Assembly: GCF_026151205.1 (NCBI RefSeq)
Contig: NC_087073.1
Coordinates: forward strand, 18,938,837 to 19,002,836
Source: Bolinopsis microptera
Taxonomy: Eukaryota > Ctenophora > Tentaculata > Lobata > Bolinopsidae
DNA: 64,000 nt
Direction of reading: 5' to 3'
The position numbers and the translations under genes were made by a program. The notes below the pieces were generated by a model. It saw only the letters and a program-made list of their open reading frames with translations, made no database searches and was not told the origin of the DNA. Positions 11,801 to 23,026 of the stretch are shown here, one piece after another. Position 1 is the stretch's first letter. Every line of letters starts with the position of its first letter.

Positions 11801-12356
11801 TATAAAAACACTATTTGTTAAACAGAAAATGGGTCTTAGAGCAATACTACCAGGTTTTGTTAATTACTGGTACAAAGATGGTACACCACCAGCAAGTACC
11901 AAGTCTGGTTTCTATGTACACAAAATATTGACAGTTCAAAGTATCATCGTGAAGAACGCATTAGTTTTTATACATAAGCTAAAAAACTTCCCAAGTCTAG
12001 TGCCTCCCTCTATAAAGAAAACAATACCTAACAGTGCACCAATATTTAACGTCGCCGATCCGGATTCGAGTCTTACAACTTTATGGTCAGATGAATACGG
12101 TAAACACCCTTACAATAATTCAGTATTCTACAAAGGTCCACTATTAGCAATAAACAGATATAGTGTCGCAGCAACTTCCTTGCCAAGTCTATTCAACCTT
12201 AACATCTACAAAAGGTGCATAAAAAACATGCTCATTGATCAACAAAACGAGGGCATTGCAGACGAATGGCCTAACTTTATGTTATACAATATAACGGGAC
12301 TAAGGAAATCAGAGCGCAACATCAACCGTAATGCTAATAATAACTCTGTCCCATAA
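8870..12356 (+). pseudogene. LINE-B ORF2: zinc finger, EEP endonuclease, reverse transcriptase (one frameshift)
   Basis: The N terminus (8870 onward) has a Cys/His-rich PHD-like finger (CGSCSGWCY, CSWCQNNVHVKC, CTSCC). An APE-type endonuclease follows, with SMNIRSL, LCFNETN, HGDFNLNLL and LSDHLAI. The frame breaks at a 7-G run (9482-9488), an easy slippage site, and resumes at once as GGLAIYIHKR in the frame running to 12356. The reverse transcriptase shows NYRPISLL, GFRPGRSCEHAL, LLIDFSKAFDLVDHS, GVPQGSILGPLLF and the catalytic MYADDAN. The C-terminal region is complete to a TAA stop. Motif wording places it in the CR1/L2 group. It makes the cDNA by target-primed reverse transcription. The single-base break could also be a sequencing error in the homopolymer. 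Confidence 0.9.
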
Positions 12357-12738
12357 GCAAGCCATCACAGAATCAATTTCACTGCATACCATCTCAGTTA
12401 CACTGCCATCAATTCGCCAGCAAAAACGGCATGACGCTATGCGACTGATAACAGTCGTTAAATTTTTAAAATTTTGGAATAGCTAGCTAGCAGTAGCTAT
12501 GCGCCTGTTTCCACTCTAACAACTCTAAAAGCATATTAAATATTAATATGATAATTTCAACTAAAGGCAACTTTATATGTGCTCAGCTATGTTTTGTTTC
12601 GAAAAGCTATATTATATACATTTTAATCGTTTTAATGAGATCTAATCTTGTATGAGTTTTGAGTTTGAATTGATAACACTTATTATATATATTATTTTTT
12701 GAGTAAACATTGGCTGGTACTTCGGGCCGGTCCCCAAC

Positions 12739-12750
12739 AAAAAAAAAAAA
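12739..12750 (+). other. Poly(A) tail of LINE-B
   Basis: Twelve A residues follow the LINE-B 3' UTR and directly abut the split LINE-A RT codons (TGTATAGGATAAAG, minus-strand FILYI). This marks the 3' insertion junction; one or two A's may belong to LINE-A. Confidence 0.8.
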
Positions 12751-14800
12751 TGTATAGGATAAAGAGGAGAGGTGAGAGTACAGCCCCCTGAGGTAGTCCA
12801 AATATTGTGCATTTTTTTTCTCCTTTATAGTTGTTCACTTTTAGACATATTGTCCGGTTGAACAGGAAACTTCTCAGCACGTTAAGAATATTTCCTTGAA
12901 TACCGAGAGTTGATAGTTTGACACATAGTGATGGAAGATGAACACTGTCAAATACCTTTTCGAAGTCAAGGAAAAGCACTATACATGCCAGCTTCTGTCG
13001 TTTAACTTCCTCAAGGTTAGCCAGCATTCTGAAAAGATATCGTGTTGTTGATCTCCCTCCAATAAAACCTTCCTGATCTTCATCAAGAGTTCCTTCAATG
13101 TCCAGGAAGAGTCTCAATCTTTTATCTAGCACTCTTTCACAAATCTTTCCAAAGTAGGATGATATGGAAATCGGTCTATAAGCACCAGGTAACATGTAGC
13201 TGGATTTTCCTTCTTTCCTCAAGAATGTTACATCGGAAGATTTCCACAGCCATTTTCCTGTGCTCATACACCAGTTAAATATGATCTGCAAGACGTGAAG
13301 ACAATTTGTTTTTATGTGTTTGAGGATGGTGGGGTGAATATTGTCTGCATCACATGATTTGTCATTTGTTTCTTGCCTTTCTATAGCTGATTTTATCTCG
13401 TCTATGGAAATATGGTTGTTCAGCGGATCATCTTCATTGTAACTACTTGCAGATTTGCTGCTAACATTCTTTAATTTACTGAACTCATTATTTACATGCA
13501 TTTCGTGCTCTTGGTCATTGGGTTGGTTTTGAAGGTGTTTTCCTGTGAAGAAAGTATTAAATAACAGCTCTTCCTTATCTTTTTCCGATGTGACCAGCAA
13601 GTCACAGTCTTTGAGGTTGCAGATGAAGTTGTCAGTTTTGGCCCCAAAAACTCGTTTATATTTTCTCCAGAATTGAGTGCAGTCTTTGGTGTTTAGTGCT
13701 TCAACTCTGTCACGAATCCATTCATTCTTTTCTTTAATCAGCGCTTTTTTGAATGATTCAATGCTTTCAGTGAGTGTGGCCTTGTTTCTGGGAGTTGACC
13801 TTTGCTTGAATCTGTCTTTCGCTTCTAGAGCTTCATTAGATAGAGTTGTAAGTGCAGGACTCCAATATGGTTTTGAATGAATGGATACTGTCTTCTGAGG
13901 AATGAACATTCGGTTAGCCTCCTGTATTTTATGTAATAACTGTTGCCATAGCTGATCCCCTTGGTTTAATAACTCTGGGGCCGAACGAAGATGTTGACAG
14001 TTAGTCTCGATTGCATTTGACCATCTTTTCCAGTCTGCATTTTTCCAGTCCATACACACTCTGGGGACAGTGTCTGATTTTGGGATCCCTCTGCAGATTT
14101 CTTGAAGCACCGGATAGTGACCTCTTCTTGGGGCACCTGAAAATAATTCAACATCTTTATCCATCCACTGATTTCCCAACTTTGAGATGATGGGGCCTTC
14201 GGCTAACACTAAGTCAATAACACTTCCTCCATTTGTACAGACAAATGTGCAGTCGTATGGTGAGCAGAGAGTTAGGGTTTCCTTTTCAACGTAGTCTAGA
14301 AGCTTCTTTCCTCGCTGCGTGGTAACATGATCTCCCCAGTCATGATGTCTTGCATTAAAGTCCCCATATGTGAGAAGAGAGTTGAATTTATATTTAGCCT
14401 TATATTCTCTTGCTTTATCAATGTGGGCAAGAAGTCCTTCAAATTTTCTTATGGAATCATTTGAGTTATTGCAAGGTTTGCAATAAACTGATCCCACCAA
14501 ATATCTCTTTCCTTCAACTTTTATTTGGCACCAAACAGCATCAACTTCGTCTACGTTAAGGTCATAGACCAACTCTGGATGTAGTGAAGGATCAATGACG
14601 AGCGCTACCCCAGCTGTCCCTTTATTTATGTCCCCAGCTTTATGAAATACCTTTTTATGAAGGAAACTTCCGTCTGATTGAGTCCAAGAGCTTGTTTCTT
14701 GAACCGCCATCAAGAGTATCTCATTTTCGTAGATAAACTTGTCAAGTGTCATCTCAGAGTTAGTTGACATCTTTGCTATATTTATTTGGCCAAAGATCAT
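12751..14800 (-). pseudogene. LINE-A ORF2, N-terminal part (endonuclease and RT fingers/palm)
   Basis: ATG at 14800-14798 overlaps the ORF1 TGA as ATGA, a reinitiation-type arrangement. The endonuclease is seen as FGQINIAKM, AVQETSSW, TYGDFNARHHDWGD and SVIDLVL. The RT begins with AYRPISISSYFGKICERVL, EGFIGGRSTTRYL, LFLDFEKVFDSVHLP and FGLPQGAVLSPLLFILYI. At that point the frame runs into the LINE-B poly(A) (TTTTTT on this strand) and ends artificially at 12692. The catalytic box lies in the fragment at 6184. Up to the break there is no internal stop, so the disruption came from insertion rather than gradual decay. Confidence 0.85.
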
Positions 14801-15840
14801 AATCTACTGTTGGGTTGTGTGGGTGATTTTGAACATTTGTTTGGTTGCATGTTGAGTTTCATGACAATATTTTGGTATGTTGAACAATCTCTGTTTGTAG
14901 CTACATGGCCAAAGACATCACAATTAATACAGTAGTCTCTTCGGTTACTCTTGCATTGATAGGAGTGGTGATTGTCTCCACATTTCCTACATGTTGCATG
15001 GTTTTGGGTACAAAGTTTAGCAACATGGCCAAACCTGTAACAATTGTAGCATTGGATGATTCTCCTTCTCGGCTTATACTCTTCCGCAGTATAAATTACC
15101 TGTCCGAGCTTTAACCCATTTCCTAAGCATTTCTCATAGTCTTCCTTAGTCTGAAAGTTGATCTTAAGAGTTTTTAGAGAAATGTTGTCCCGTGTCACAA
15201 ATCTTTTTGCCCTAGCTCCTGGATAACACCTTTCCACAGAAATTGTTAGATCACTATCCTGAATGTTTGTGGGTACTCCTTTGAGAATGACTGCCCAGCT
15301 TAGCTTTTCTAAGATCCTGCATTCTGTAGTCATGTTACTGTTTGCAAAGAAATCACCTTTCCATGATCCTTCTACTCTTATTGCATCTTCTTTAGATGTG
15401 AGCTCAATCATCAATGATCCACCTTTGGTGACAAATGTCGATTTTATGGCCATATCTTTAAAATATTTATTGAAGTTTCTCTTAATAGTTGCACTGTTTT
15501 TAAGATAATTTCTTGAGAGTCCTCTTGAGACTAGGACTGTCATGGAGTCATTAACAGTAGTTTCTGATGGCTGGTGAGTGTAGTATTGTTTGCCCTCATA
15601 TGTTTTATCTTCTGCTATGGTACTGAAAAGATCCAGGGTTGTGTGTCTTGTAGAAACACCTTGATGTCCAATTGCAGTTCTCTTGAACTCTACTCTTTTC
15701 ATCTCTTTTAGGATGCTTTTATTTTCCTCCGTTATGTTATGCAGTGTGCTAAGTGCTTCATCCATGCCACTGTCGGCTTGTGGGTCTGAGGGTACTTTGT
15801 TAATCAAGGGAACCCCCTTAGCTAACAAATTTCCCATATT
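14797..15840 (-). pseudogene. LINE-A ORF1, C-terminal half (three zinc knuckles)
   Basis: This half continues the frame broken at 19778. It has a coiled-coil-like start, then a region of about 150 residues compatible with an RRM-like nucleic-acid binding fold (ILEKLSWAVILKGVPTN...LKTLKINF). Three CCHC-type knuckles follow: CYNCYRFGHVAKLC, CRKCGDNHHSYQC and CINCDVFGHVATNRDC. The stop overlaps the ORF2 start by four bases. ORF1 proteins of this kind coat the retrotransposon RNA. Confidence 0.8.
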
Positions 15841-15871
15841 CTCCGAGATAAATCTTTGTGGTCAGGGTCGA

Positions 15872-18800
15872 TCATCGTACAAGGGAAACTCTCTTGAAAG
15901 TCTGCACTGCTCTTTCCGCTATGCCGTTCGTATTTGGAGAATAAGTCGGTACTAATACAGGTTGAATACCGTTACTTTTCAGGAAGTTAACGATCTCTTC
16001 ACTCTTCAACTGTTGTGCATTATCAGAACACAATATAACTGGTAAACCATGTATTGCGAACAACTTTCTCAACTCTCTGATTGTAGATGATGAAGTAGTA
16101 CTGGACTTCATGTTAATCACCTCAATCCATTTCGTATACACGTCGACAACCACTAACCACATTACACCGTGAACAGGTCCACAAAAGTCCACGTGTATGC
16201 GTTCCCAAGGTCTCGTTGCTGGTTTCCAAGGATGGGGCTTTGACTTGTTTGGAAGATTCTGACTGTCTTGACATGCTCCACATTTCTTTGTCATCTTCTC
16301 AATGTCATCGTTTATGCGTGGCCACCACACATACGAGCGAGCTAGAGCTTTCACTGCCACAACTCCTTGATGTGCTAGATGCAGCAACTCTAGAACTTCT
16401 TCTCTGAGCTTTTCTGGTACTATGATCCGGCTACCCCATAGCACACATCCTTGTTCTGTCGACAATTCAGTCCGTCTCTCGAAGTATGGTCTAATATCCT
16501 CCTGATATTTAGTTAACCTGCTAGGCCAACCCTCTAACACAAACTTCATAACCTTGCTAAGTACGCTATCTAACCTAGTTAACCTGCTAACTGAGTTAAA
16601 GTTAATAATGGGAGTCTCGGCAAACGTGTTGAAAAACACATCAGCCACGTCAGTGTCGTCGTCCTCTACGATCTTCAGCGGATATCTGGAACACACATCA
16701 GCGTTGGAGTGCTCCTCAGTTGGTCTGTACTGTATCTTGTACTGGTAACATGCGAGAGTATGAGCCCATCGTACTAGTCTGCTCGCAGCCATCTCGGGTA
16801 TCGCTTTGTTCTCCTTTAGAATATACACCAGGGGTTTATGGTCCGTCACAAGTGTAAATCGTCTTGCATACACAAATCTGTGGAACTTGGTAACACCCCA
16901 TACAAGACTTAGAGCTTCTTTCTCGATTTGGGAGTAATTCCTTTCTGCTTTAGACAACGTTCGAGACACAAACTCAATCGGCCTCTCCGTTCCATCTTCG
17001 AAAACATGCGATATAACTGCACCCAAACCAGTTTTGGACGCATCAGTATCTATCTTAACAGCCAACTTTGGATCATAAGGAATCACTACAGCACTTGAAA
17101 CTAGTGCCTTCTTCAAAGCGTCAAAAGCTTGTTTCTCCTCTTTTTCAAATGTCCAAGGTACTCCACGTCTCAGTTTGTTTAATGGTTCCACTATCGTCGA
17201 AAGATTCTTGATGAACCGTCCGTAGTATTGACACGCTGACAGGAATGATATAAGAGCGGGTAACGATTCTGGGTAATCAGCTTTCATCAGTGTCTCTACC
17301 TTATCTACACTGGGTCGTATTCCTTCTGCTGAGATCAAATAGCCAAGGTATTTCACTTCGTCTTTCAGGAATTCACTTTTCTTCAAGTTGCATCTGAAGT
17401 TTGCGACTTCTAGCCGTTTTATAACTTCCTCTAGATTATCCAGGTGTTCCTCTTCGGTTTGTCCGGTCACTAGTATATCGTCTACACGACACACGGTACT
17501 TTTACACCCTCTCAGTACACTATCCATAGTTTGCTGAAAGATGGCGGTGGCAGACGATACCCCGTATGGCAACCGATTCCATACCAATAAACCTTTCGTC
17601 GTGTTTATCGTGGTCAGCTTCTTGTCTGCCTCTCTCAATGCAAGATGATTATAAGCTTGTCTGATGTCCAGTTTCGAAAACTGCTTTCCTCCCCTCATAG
17701 GGTGGAAACACTCGTCAACAGTAGGCAGTGGATACTGTTTAGTCTCGAGGTTTATGTTCAGAGTACTCTTGTAGTCTCCGCAGATCCGAACTGTGGAATC
17801 AGGTTTTAGAACTGGCACAATCGGTGAAGCGAACTGACTGTGATCAACTGGAGTCAGAATCTTGTCTGCAACCATCTGGTCAATCGTCTCCTCGATGCGT
17901 TCCTTCAGAGCGTACGGAACAGTCCTTGCTTTCCGGAACACAGGTTTGAAGTCTTCTTTCAGTTGTAGCTGAGCCTCGTACCCAACCACTTCTCCAATAC
18001 CAGGTTCAAACACTTTGCTCTGTCTCAGCTTAGCTAACCGAGCTTCACGCGACTTCTCGTCCGTAGAGAAACTGTCGCTCACTGTCTTGTCATTGGTCAC
18101 GGTCTGTCTTATAGCACCCTCCTGGTCTAACCTATACAGATACTCACCGTGGTCGTCATGATCTCCGTCTGTCACGTCACCTGGAACAACTGATGCACAA
18201 CCTGGTACGGATACCTTGTTATATCCCTCTGTACCTTTGCCTGCTAACTTATCCTTAACAGCTAGCCTGGTGCAAGAAAACGTGTCCTGACTCAACAGTT
18301 TACTTGACCAATCCTGTCCCCAGATCAACGCGATCCAGTCACGGCCTAACAACGCAGGAAATGGATCTGAAGCCACATACAGTCTCACCTGGTGATGTCT
18401 GATCTGCCCATAGCGCATGTCTACATCACACATTTGTACTTTATCAATAGTCGACCCATTAGCGACTTTCAAAATCTGTCTCGTCGGCTTCAGTACCAAA
18501 TCTGGAAATAATTTTGTAAATAACGATTCACTGATACATGTCAGTGCTGATCCTGTATCAAGTTCTAACTTTAAACATTTAAATTGAACATGTACGTTTA
18601 CAAATACTTTCTCGCTACTGCTAGATACTTTATTCACAGCGATATAGTTCAAAGATTGAGTTTCACATATGCAATCACTACTTTCATCGACATTTACAGA
18701 ATTCTGGTTAAAATCTCTTCCTAAATTTCTACATTGAGTCCGGGTGTGTCCCAACTTCTTACAGTGGAAACAGCTAGTCTTGCACTGCTTTTCAGTACAA

Positions 18801-19615
18801 TTGTTGGATTTGACATTCAACTTACACCTAGCACATACCTTCTTTTCGATACTTTTCTTACCACCCTGTGTAGACTCTCCAGATCTGAACTGAGCTCTGG
18901 CTCCCGTCGAAGTTGAAGATGAGGGGTATCTTCTTGTTTGGTTCACCTTGTGAACCTCTGCTCTGTTTGTCGCACCTCTCTTGAACACGTGGCTATCCTT
19001 TTGGGCTCGTTCCCTCGCCTCTGCTTTGCTGAAGGCGTTCTTCAACGTAACAGTTTCCAGTTCCAGCAGCTTTATTCTCGTCTCGTTACAAGCCAGACCA
19101 AATATAAACTGATCCCTCACCGCTTGTTCGTAGTGTGCTCCATAGCCACACTTAGCTGCATGAAACCTTAACAAGGCCTCCCAGTCGCTTACTGAAAGTG
19201 TCCCCTGTTGTAATCTGGAAAATGTGTATCTCTGAGATAACACTGTAGGCTCCGGATCCACATTGTTAAGTAACAGTTCCTTAAGAGTATTGTACGGTTC
19301 TTCGATTGGCAGGTTGGGCGCACACAGCATTTTCAGCCGCTCATAACCCTCTGGTCCAATCCACTTGATGAGTTTAACAGCTTTCCACTTTTCATTTGAG
19401 TTTTCATCCTCTAGATCCATGAATACCACTTCTAAACGTTCGAACCATGATCTGAGTTTACTACTTTCTGACCATTGTCCAACCGGGTTTCCATGATCTG
19501 ATTGCATTCTCCTCCTTGGAGTTAAAGTTGACTCAATAACTGGTGGTTGTTGTGATGACGATGATTTCTCCTTATCCTCGTCGCCAGATAAATCTTTGTG
19601 GTCAGGGTCGATCAT
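15872..19615 (-). pseudogene. Ty3/gypsy gag-pol polyprotein, truncated in integrase
   Basis: One long open frame of 1247 codons. The natural start is probably the internal ATG at about residue 37 (MQSDHG), because the first codons read through the terminal repeat and putative primer site. Domains in order: gag-like region (about 40-230); CCHC knuckle (CFHCKKLGHTRTQC); aspartic protease (ELDTGSALTCI and LLGRDW); RT with RICGDYKSTLN and catalytic VDDIL; RNase H (KIDTDASKTGLGA, VTDHKPL); integrase HHCC finger; and a core with VDFCGP, CSDNAQQ and GIAERAVQ, so all three acidic residues are present. It ends five residues after QTFKR inside the terminal repeat, joined at a GAGAG microhomology. The integrase C terminus and 3' LTR are missing. 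It encoded the replication proteins of the element; it cannot move on its own now. Confidence 0.9.
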
Positions 19616-19773
19616 CGTACAAGGGAAACTCTCATTTGTGTATTAAAAACCCCTCAATAAATCTTTTAAACTATTTTCACGACTACAATTAAATACATTT
19701 ATTGAGGGGTTTTTAATACACAAATGAGAGTTTCCCTTGTACGATGATCGACCCTGACCACAAAGATTTATCT
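19586..19773. repeat. 188-bp near-perfect palindrome (77-bp arms, 34-bp spacer)
   Basis: The arms run 19586-19662 and 19697-19773 and are exact reverse complements by eye, so each strand could form a long hairpin. This is the left end of the gypsy-derived integrant. Such a structure is prone to cruciform formation and deletion, so its survival suggests a recent origin. Confidence 0.9.
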
Positions 19774-19778
19774 CTCCG

Positions 19779-21591
19779 TTAAATTCGTCTTTAGATATTC
19801 AAAGTGTTTCGTTTCACTCTCTCGTAAGTCTTTCATTTCAGCCTTCATTTGTGACATAGATCTTTCGATAGAGCAAATTGCAGAGTGTTGCGATGCTAAT
19901 ACATCAACTTGGTCACTCAGAGTTCTGTTGATGTCGACATTTTGTTCTGAACTACTGATATTTGAGTACAATGTCAATGGGTCAACCATATCTTTATTAC
20001 AAACTAGCCTATCTTGTGAGTCTTCCTGAATATTTTTCTTTTTTCCCCCATCTCTCCTTTCAGGTGTTGAGGTTCGGATTGGACAACAAATTTTTTGCTG
20101 ACCTGGAGGATTGAGGTCTGGTGTTTTGATTATAGAGCCTTCTAGATGTGTATTGGACTCAATGGATCTCAAGGACAGACTGCTGCTGAAAATTCTGTCA
20201 GATTTGCTGCACAAGATAGAGAGGTTATCATATGTATCTGAAGCTGACAGATCTGAGATGTGTTCAGTTGGGGCCGAGTCATCTATGGAGGCGCTATCAG
20301 ACAGCTGTTTATAGGGGTGAATTGTTGTTTGCGTGTCCACATCTTTTCTCATTACAGTTGTGTACTCCCCATCCTTTTTGGTCAACTCTGCGATTTTAGC
20401 TTTAACTTTTACGGTGGCTAGATCCAGAATATGGTTTAGTAGGCTTGGAGAGTCACACGAATTACAAAGCCAATGCAAATTCTCAATTTTGCATATATTT
20501 CTATATGTGGAGTCTGCCATTGGCTTCTTTCTAGTTTCACCAGATCTTTTTGTTGTTGTTGTTGTTGTTGTTTGTGAATCATAACATTTGTAATGTACTT
20601 TCAGTTCACAGTATCCGCATGTGAGCAACTCCTGTTTGCATTCATTCTGGCAATGGCAGCATATCATCCCAGAGTCCTCTTGGATAACATGCGAGTCTTT
20701 CTTTAATATGGACGGGACAAGCGAAAAGTCTGATTCAAGATCGATCTGAAATGTGCATGTGCTCAGTGTGCTCACAGATGTAGGACTTTCCGTTATGAGT
20801 TGCTGATTTCCCACTTTGTTATTGGGTCCTGATTTTTGATTTGCAGAGTTATGTAAGGATATTTTGAGATGTGGCTTTAAAAGGGTATGAGGTGGTGATT
20901 GCATCTTTGTGAATAGAGTCTTGACTTGAGAGACATACTCTTTGTTCTCGGCAAACTTGATACAGGACCAGGAACAATCCAAGGGAGTTTTCATAGAAAA
21001 TGCAAAGAGTGCATAGTCAAAGTTACTAGTTGCTCCAAACTGCTGTTTGAATTCTATACCAGACTTGAGTTTGGTTGCCAGCCAGGTGTAGGGGTAAGAA
21101 AGTGCTCTTACTTTTGTTTCAACGATGTTTTCAAGTCGTTCTTGAGCAACTGCAATCATCTGTGGGAGTGTTAAGGCCCACCATGGGACATCTGCTACAT
21201 CGTGTAGTTTTTCTCCTATGTGCATCTGGTATAGCACTTTCTTTTTGTCTTCAAAGCTCAATGTTTTGCCAGAGTATGCAAGAACAATAACTTTAGGCAG
21301 GGAAATTTGGTGAGCAGTATCTGAAAGTTCAACAAAGGAGCAAAGAAAGTTTGATTGCCCATCAAAGCAAAATAAAACTTCTAAACTTGGACTCAATAGT
21401 TGAAACTGTTTGTATATGTGACTTGTTTTTATACAGTTTGTGAGCATCTTTTTGTTTGAGGCTGACACAACAACTGAGTCTGTAGTCTCTAATAGATTAC
21501 AATACAAACTTTCGAGTTGGTTGTTTTTTGCAGTGTCAACTGTTGCAATTGACACAACCTTTGGTTTGTTAGGTTTCAGTTTAATAGACAT
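19779..21591 (-). pseudogene. LINE-A ORF1, N-terminal half (PHD-type finger)
   Basis: A long intact frame from ATG at 21591. Residues 1 to about 280 form a globular region without a recognised domain. A PHD-type zinc finger follows (CCHCQNECKQELLTCGYCELKVHYKCY, then LHWLCNSC), with a (Thr)7 tract inside it encoded by a GTT repeat on the plus strand (20552-20571). A Ser-rich linker and a coiled coil end at the gypsy insertion site. The frame is continuous with the half at 15840-14797 once the insert and one 5-bp duplication are discounted, giving about 950 residues. PHD-like fingers occur in ORF1 of several LINE groups. Confidence 0.8.
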
Positions 21592-22916
21592 CTTTGTGTG
21601 CCGTCACAAGAAACCAAACCAAGTAGAATTGTTACAGCTCAGAGCTTTTGTAAAACTAGCTTTAACTGTCACAATTCTATGATATCTGACTTGATTAATG
21701 TCTAGTCAGAGTAATGGGGTGTTAAGCTTTATTGAACTGGCTTAACTTTCCAGAAAGAGCTTTAAAAACGAGCTCTTGAAACAGGCAACACTTGGCTAAA
21801 CTTTACTATAACTAGTTTTGCTAAGTGATTGTCCTTGTTAATGTCCAAAATACAGCAAACAAATAACTGGTTTTCCTGTTGTTCATTTGAGTAGAATATT
21901 AATGTCTATACACTGTTCGTTTTCAAACTCAATTCCAAATGTTTCCGAATTGATTAACAGTTTACAGTTTACAGTACCAAGTAGTAGAAAGTAGCTATTT
22001 TGTTCTCTTTGGACGTAGTCTGATTGTCTTTGCAGCCTTTGCTTTGCGCTTCGTTTAGAGATCGATTTCCCAACACCTGAAAGGATATGGGCACAAGAAA
22101 AGTGTGATAGGGATTGCCAGCAGTGCTGACAAAAGAGCTTTTCTGAGTTTAGATGAATGACAATGACTCTTAATCTCAGCTGTGAAACTCACCGTTTAGG
22201 TATGAGTTGGGGTGGTTGCTGAGATGAGTGAGTGAGGAACAAGAAAACTATTGTGTATTCTGCCAAACTTTAGTCATGCAACATACAACAATCTGCAATT
22301 GTTGTTACATTCTATTGAGGTGTGATGTCCCACTAGGGGTCCTCAATAAATGTAATAGATTTTATTCAGAGCGGATTTCTACTTTTAAGGCCAAACTAAT
22401 CAATCACCTCTGGGCTGCCGATACAGTCTGGCCAGACTAGCTCATCAGTCTTATGAGTCTCAGAAATGTGTTTTTGTTGGTTACAATTCTGTCCGTCCAA
22501 TTTCCTATCCGCCTGTCATCCCCTTTTTTCTTCTATCAGTTGTGACGGAATTGTAATGAACAAAATCCATATAATTATTTATGATATGTTTGATTTCTTG
22601 TTATTGTATGTCATTCAAATTTGGTAGACGGCCCCAACGTTAATGTGGCTCTTGCTATGTGTTGGTTCAGCCGAATTAATTATTATGTAATCAAGTTTAT
22701 TTTTCTCTTTTAGTTAGTTGTCATCCGGCCAAACATTAAGCAACTTATATTGCAGTACCATTTATCATTTAGTATATCAAAATATGTCATTGTAATTTTG
22801 CATGGCTGAAATGTAACGCTTGATTTATATAATATATGATAATTAATTGAATTTTCAAATAATTAAAAAAAATATATATTGGTAGCAATGGGTAATTTCC
22901 ATTATCTGTGTATAGC
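21592..22916. other. LINE-A 5' flank and AT-rich sequence
   Basis: No supported gene. The part next to 21591 is presumably the LINE-A 5' UTR. A 70-codon plus-strand frame at 22228-22440 has paired cysteines (CVFCQ, CNCC) but no other sign of being a gene. Confidence 0.4.
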
Positions 22917-22980
22917 ATGTGCAATTGTGCTCTGCCAATTGCATCACATGACTTAATTGAATGTATATATTGTTTGAATG
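22917..22980 (+). mobile_element. LINE 3' tail fragment (copy 1)
   Basis: It encodes CALPIAS near the end of a LINE ORF2 (GTGCTCTGCCAATTGCATCA). It matches the ends of the remnants at 23683-24010 (minus) and 54806-54868 (minus), so all three are 3' tails of one LINE family. Confidence 0.5.
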
Positions 22981-23026
22981 ACCAGTTTCACTTTAAATTG
23001 TTTTATACTACGTTAGTACTTATGAT

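Larger units (their letters stand above)
6185..12750 (+). mobile_element. LINE-B: near full-length CR1/L2-like LINE with AlkB-SGNH ORF1
   Basis: The element is bounded on the left by the LINE-A RT frame (resuming at 6184) and on the right by a 12-A tail (12739-12750) next to the other half of that RT. It holds a 5' UTR (6185-6327) with about 2.5 copies of a 25-bp TACTTTACATTATCAATC repeat. ORF1 is 6328-8126, a spacer is 8127-8869, ORF2 is 8870-12356, and a 382-bp 3' UTR precedes the tail. No clear target duplication is seen, so insertion was near-blunt or removed a few bases. Each ORF has one small frameshift, so the copy is young but probably no longer active. Confidence 0.85.
15846..19773 (-). 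mobile_element. Aberrant Ty3/gypsy-derived integrant with inverted terminal repeats
   Basis: A 3928-bp insertion flanked by exact 5-bp duplications CTCCG (15841-15845, 19774-19778), the size expected for a Ty3/gypsy integrase. It carries no normal LTRs. A 48-bp sequence is present at the right end (15846-15893) and inverted at the left end (19726-19773). A third copy (19586-19633) lies just inside. The left end is a palindrome with two perfect 77-bp arms (19586-19662 and 19697-19773) around a 34-bp spacer. Immediately inside the inner copy the coding strand reads TGGCGACGAGGAT, which looks like a tRNA primer binding site, so the 48-bp unit probably derives from the U5/R end of an LTR. The body is a gag-pol frame that stops within integrase. 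Confidence 0.85.
4765..21591 (-). mobile_element. LINE-A: two-ORF non-LTR retrotransposon, split by two later insertions
   Basis: Reading the minus strand, the order is ORF1 N-terminal half (21591-19779), gypsy-derived insert (19773-15846), ORF1 C-terminal half (15840-14797), ORF2 N-terminal part (14800-12751), LINE-B insert (about 12750-6185), then ORF2 C-terminal part (6184-4765). The gypsy insert is bounded by CTCCG duplications (15841-15845 and 19774-19778), and removing one copy restores the same frame on both sides. The LINE-B insert divides the RT between LLFILYI and the FADDGT catalytic box. The coding length without inserts is about 6.3 kb, normal for a LINE. Exact 5' and 3' ends are not resolved; the 5' UTR probably runs from 21592 towards 22200. 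Confidence 0.85.

Noticed and set aside
22228-22440. 70-codon Cys-containing ORF
   Set aside because: Short, isolated and without recognisable domain; sits in LINE-derived sequence.
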